From Parcubacteria group bacterium GW2011_GWA2_36_10 (GTDB lineage: Bacteria; Patescibacteriota; Patescibacteriia; UBA1558; GWA2-36-10): 22,653 bases of DNA. The notes under the pieces are model-generated. The model made no database searches and had not been told where the DNA came from. It saw nothing but the letters and a program-made list of their open reading frames with translations. Both the position numbers and the translations under genes were made by a program. The stretch covers positions 1-22,653 of the forward strand of contig LBRC01000003.1 in NCBI GenBank assembly GCA_000991205.1. Reading direction: 5' to 3'. Positions 22,422-22,653 of this stretch are shown here, one piece after another. Within the stretch, counting starts at the first letter, position 1. Each line of letters opens with the position of its first letter.

Positions 22422-22653
22422 CTAAACTTTATTATTTTTACGATGATATCTCTCTAGCGCATACAGCCCAACTTTAGCTACTGACTCTGGACGAAAATAT
22501 GGTAAAATATGATGTCCCATTTTTTTACCAATAATCATTCGTACATAAGGACTATTAGGTAATAAATTTTCTTGTAAATATCGCTCTCTAGGGTCAACAA
22601 AATTTTCATTCTCTAAATCTTTTTCAATTTCACCCACAATTCTAGCTTCTTCT
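22422..22653 (-). CDS. 3' end of an unrecognised gene running off the right edge
   Basis: The frame is open from the window edge to a TAG at 22422-22424, giving 76 complete codons. The GTG at 22635-22637 is probably internal, because the frame continues as EEARI to the edge. The visible C-terminus is charged and helical at first (EEARIVGEIEKDLENENF), then has RERYLQENLLPNSPYVR and a basic, aromatic end (KKMGHHILPYFRP, LYALERYHRKNN). No membrane span or known motif is visible. It reads in the same direction as the tRNA unit, with the tRNA promoter in the gap. Function unknown. Confidence 0.6.
   Translation of the reverse strand, partial: EEARIVGEIEKDLENENFVDPRERYLQENLLPNSPYVRMIIGKKMGHHILPYFRPESVAKVGLYALERYHRKNNKV

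Noticed and set aside
1..22653. CRISPR array or insertion sequence
   Set aside because: No series of equal-length direct repeats with spacers, no cas-like gene, and no transposase frame; the repeats seen are isolated palindromes.
1..22653. Genetic code 25 (TGA read as glycine)
   Set aside because: All long genes are intact without in-frame TGA and conserved glycines use normal codons, so the standard code explains the window.

Overview
The window looks like part of a chromosome of a Patescibacteria/CPR bacterium. This is inferred from its style, not from a marker phylogeny. The DNA is AT-rich, genes are tightly packed and often overlap or nearly touch, and most starts lack a Shine-Dalgarno sequence. 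There is a giant Cys-rich secreted protein beside a VirB6/TrbL-like membrane protein. Several single-pass proteins carry thrombospondin-type-3-like Asp repeats. GC-rich palindromes are scattered in intergenic DNA and inside genes. The standard genetic code fits: long frames have no internal TGA. All 13 genes whose stop is visible end in TAA or TAG.

Layout, left to right. Bases 1-~159 (minus) hold the last ~53 visible codons of ketol-acid reductoisomerase (ilvC), cut off abruptly at its 5' side. It abuts head-to-head a 5'-truncated Trm11/COG1041-type RNA methyltransferase gene (plus, to 1068), which suggests a rearrangement or an assembly chimera. Two hairpins (1083-1144) separate this from a four-gene minus-strand operon, transcribed from 13349 down to 1157: an Asp-repeat membrane protein, a 2527-residue secreted Cys-rich protein with two jelly-roll-like modules, a VirB6/TrbL-like polytopic protein with a ~530-residue polar tail, and an unrecognised 412-residue protein. 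I read this operon as a cell-surface or type IV secretion-like apparatus.

A second minus-strand operon (18508 to 13425) carries leuS, a tsaC/ywlC-type threonylcarbamoyl-AMP synthase, an MFS transporter and ksgA/rsmA, so it is mainly translation and tRNA/rRNA modification. It ends in a perfect 15-bp hairpin whose loop contains the ksgA stop codon. The region 18509-18699 is a divergent promoter region. It drives leuS leftward and, rightward, a membrane-anchored LysM-LysM-M23 cell-wall peptidase (18700-20118), whose start codon sits 4 nt after a perfect 16-bp hairpin.

The right end holds two more Asp-repeat membrane proteins in a minus-strand pair (21999 to 20188), then a tRNA transcription unit: tRNA-Pro(CGG), tRNA-Ala(CGC), and what looks like the 3' end of a third tRNA with a palindrome in its T-loop. 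The 3' end of an unrecognised gene runs off the right edge.

The most unusual signal is the palindromic elements. Three copies of one family (arms CTCGCCTCG / GGCGAAGCGGG) sit in frame inside the methyltransferase, VirB6-like and ksgA genes. Other palindromes appear to have added residues to proteins, supplied terminators, and split a tRNA remnant.
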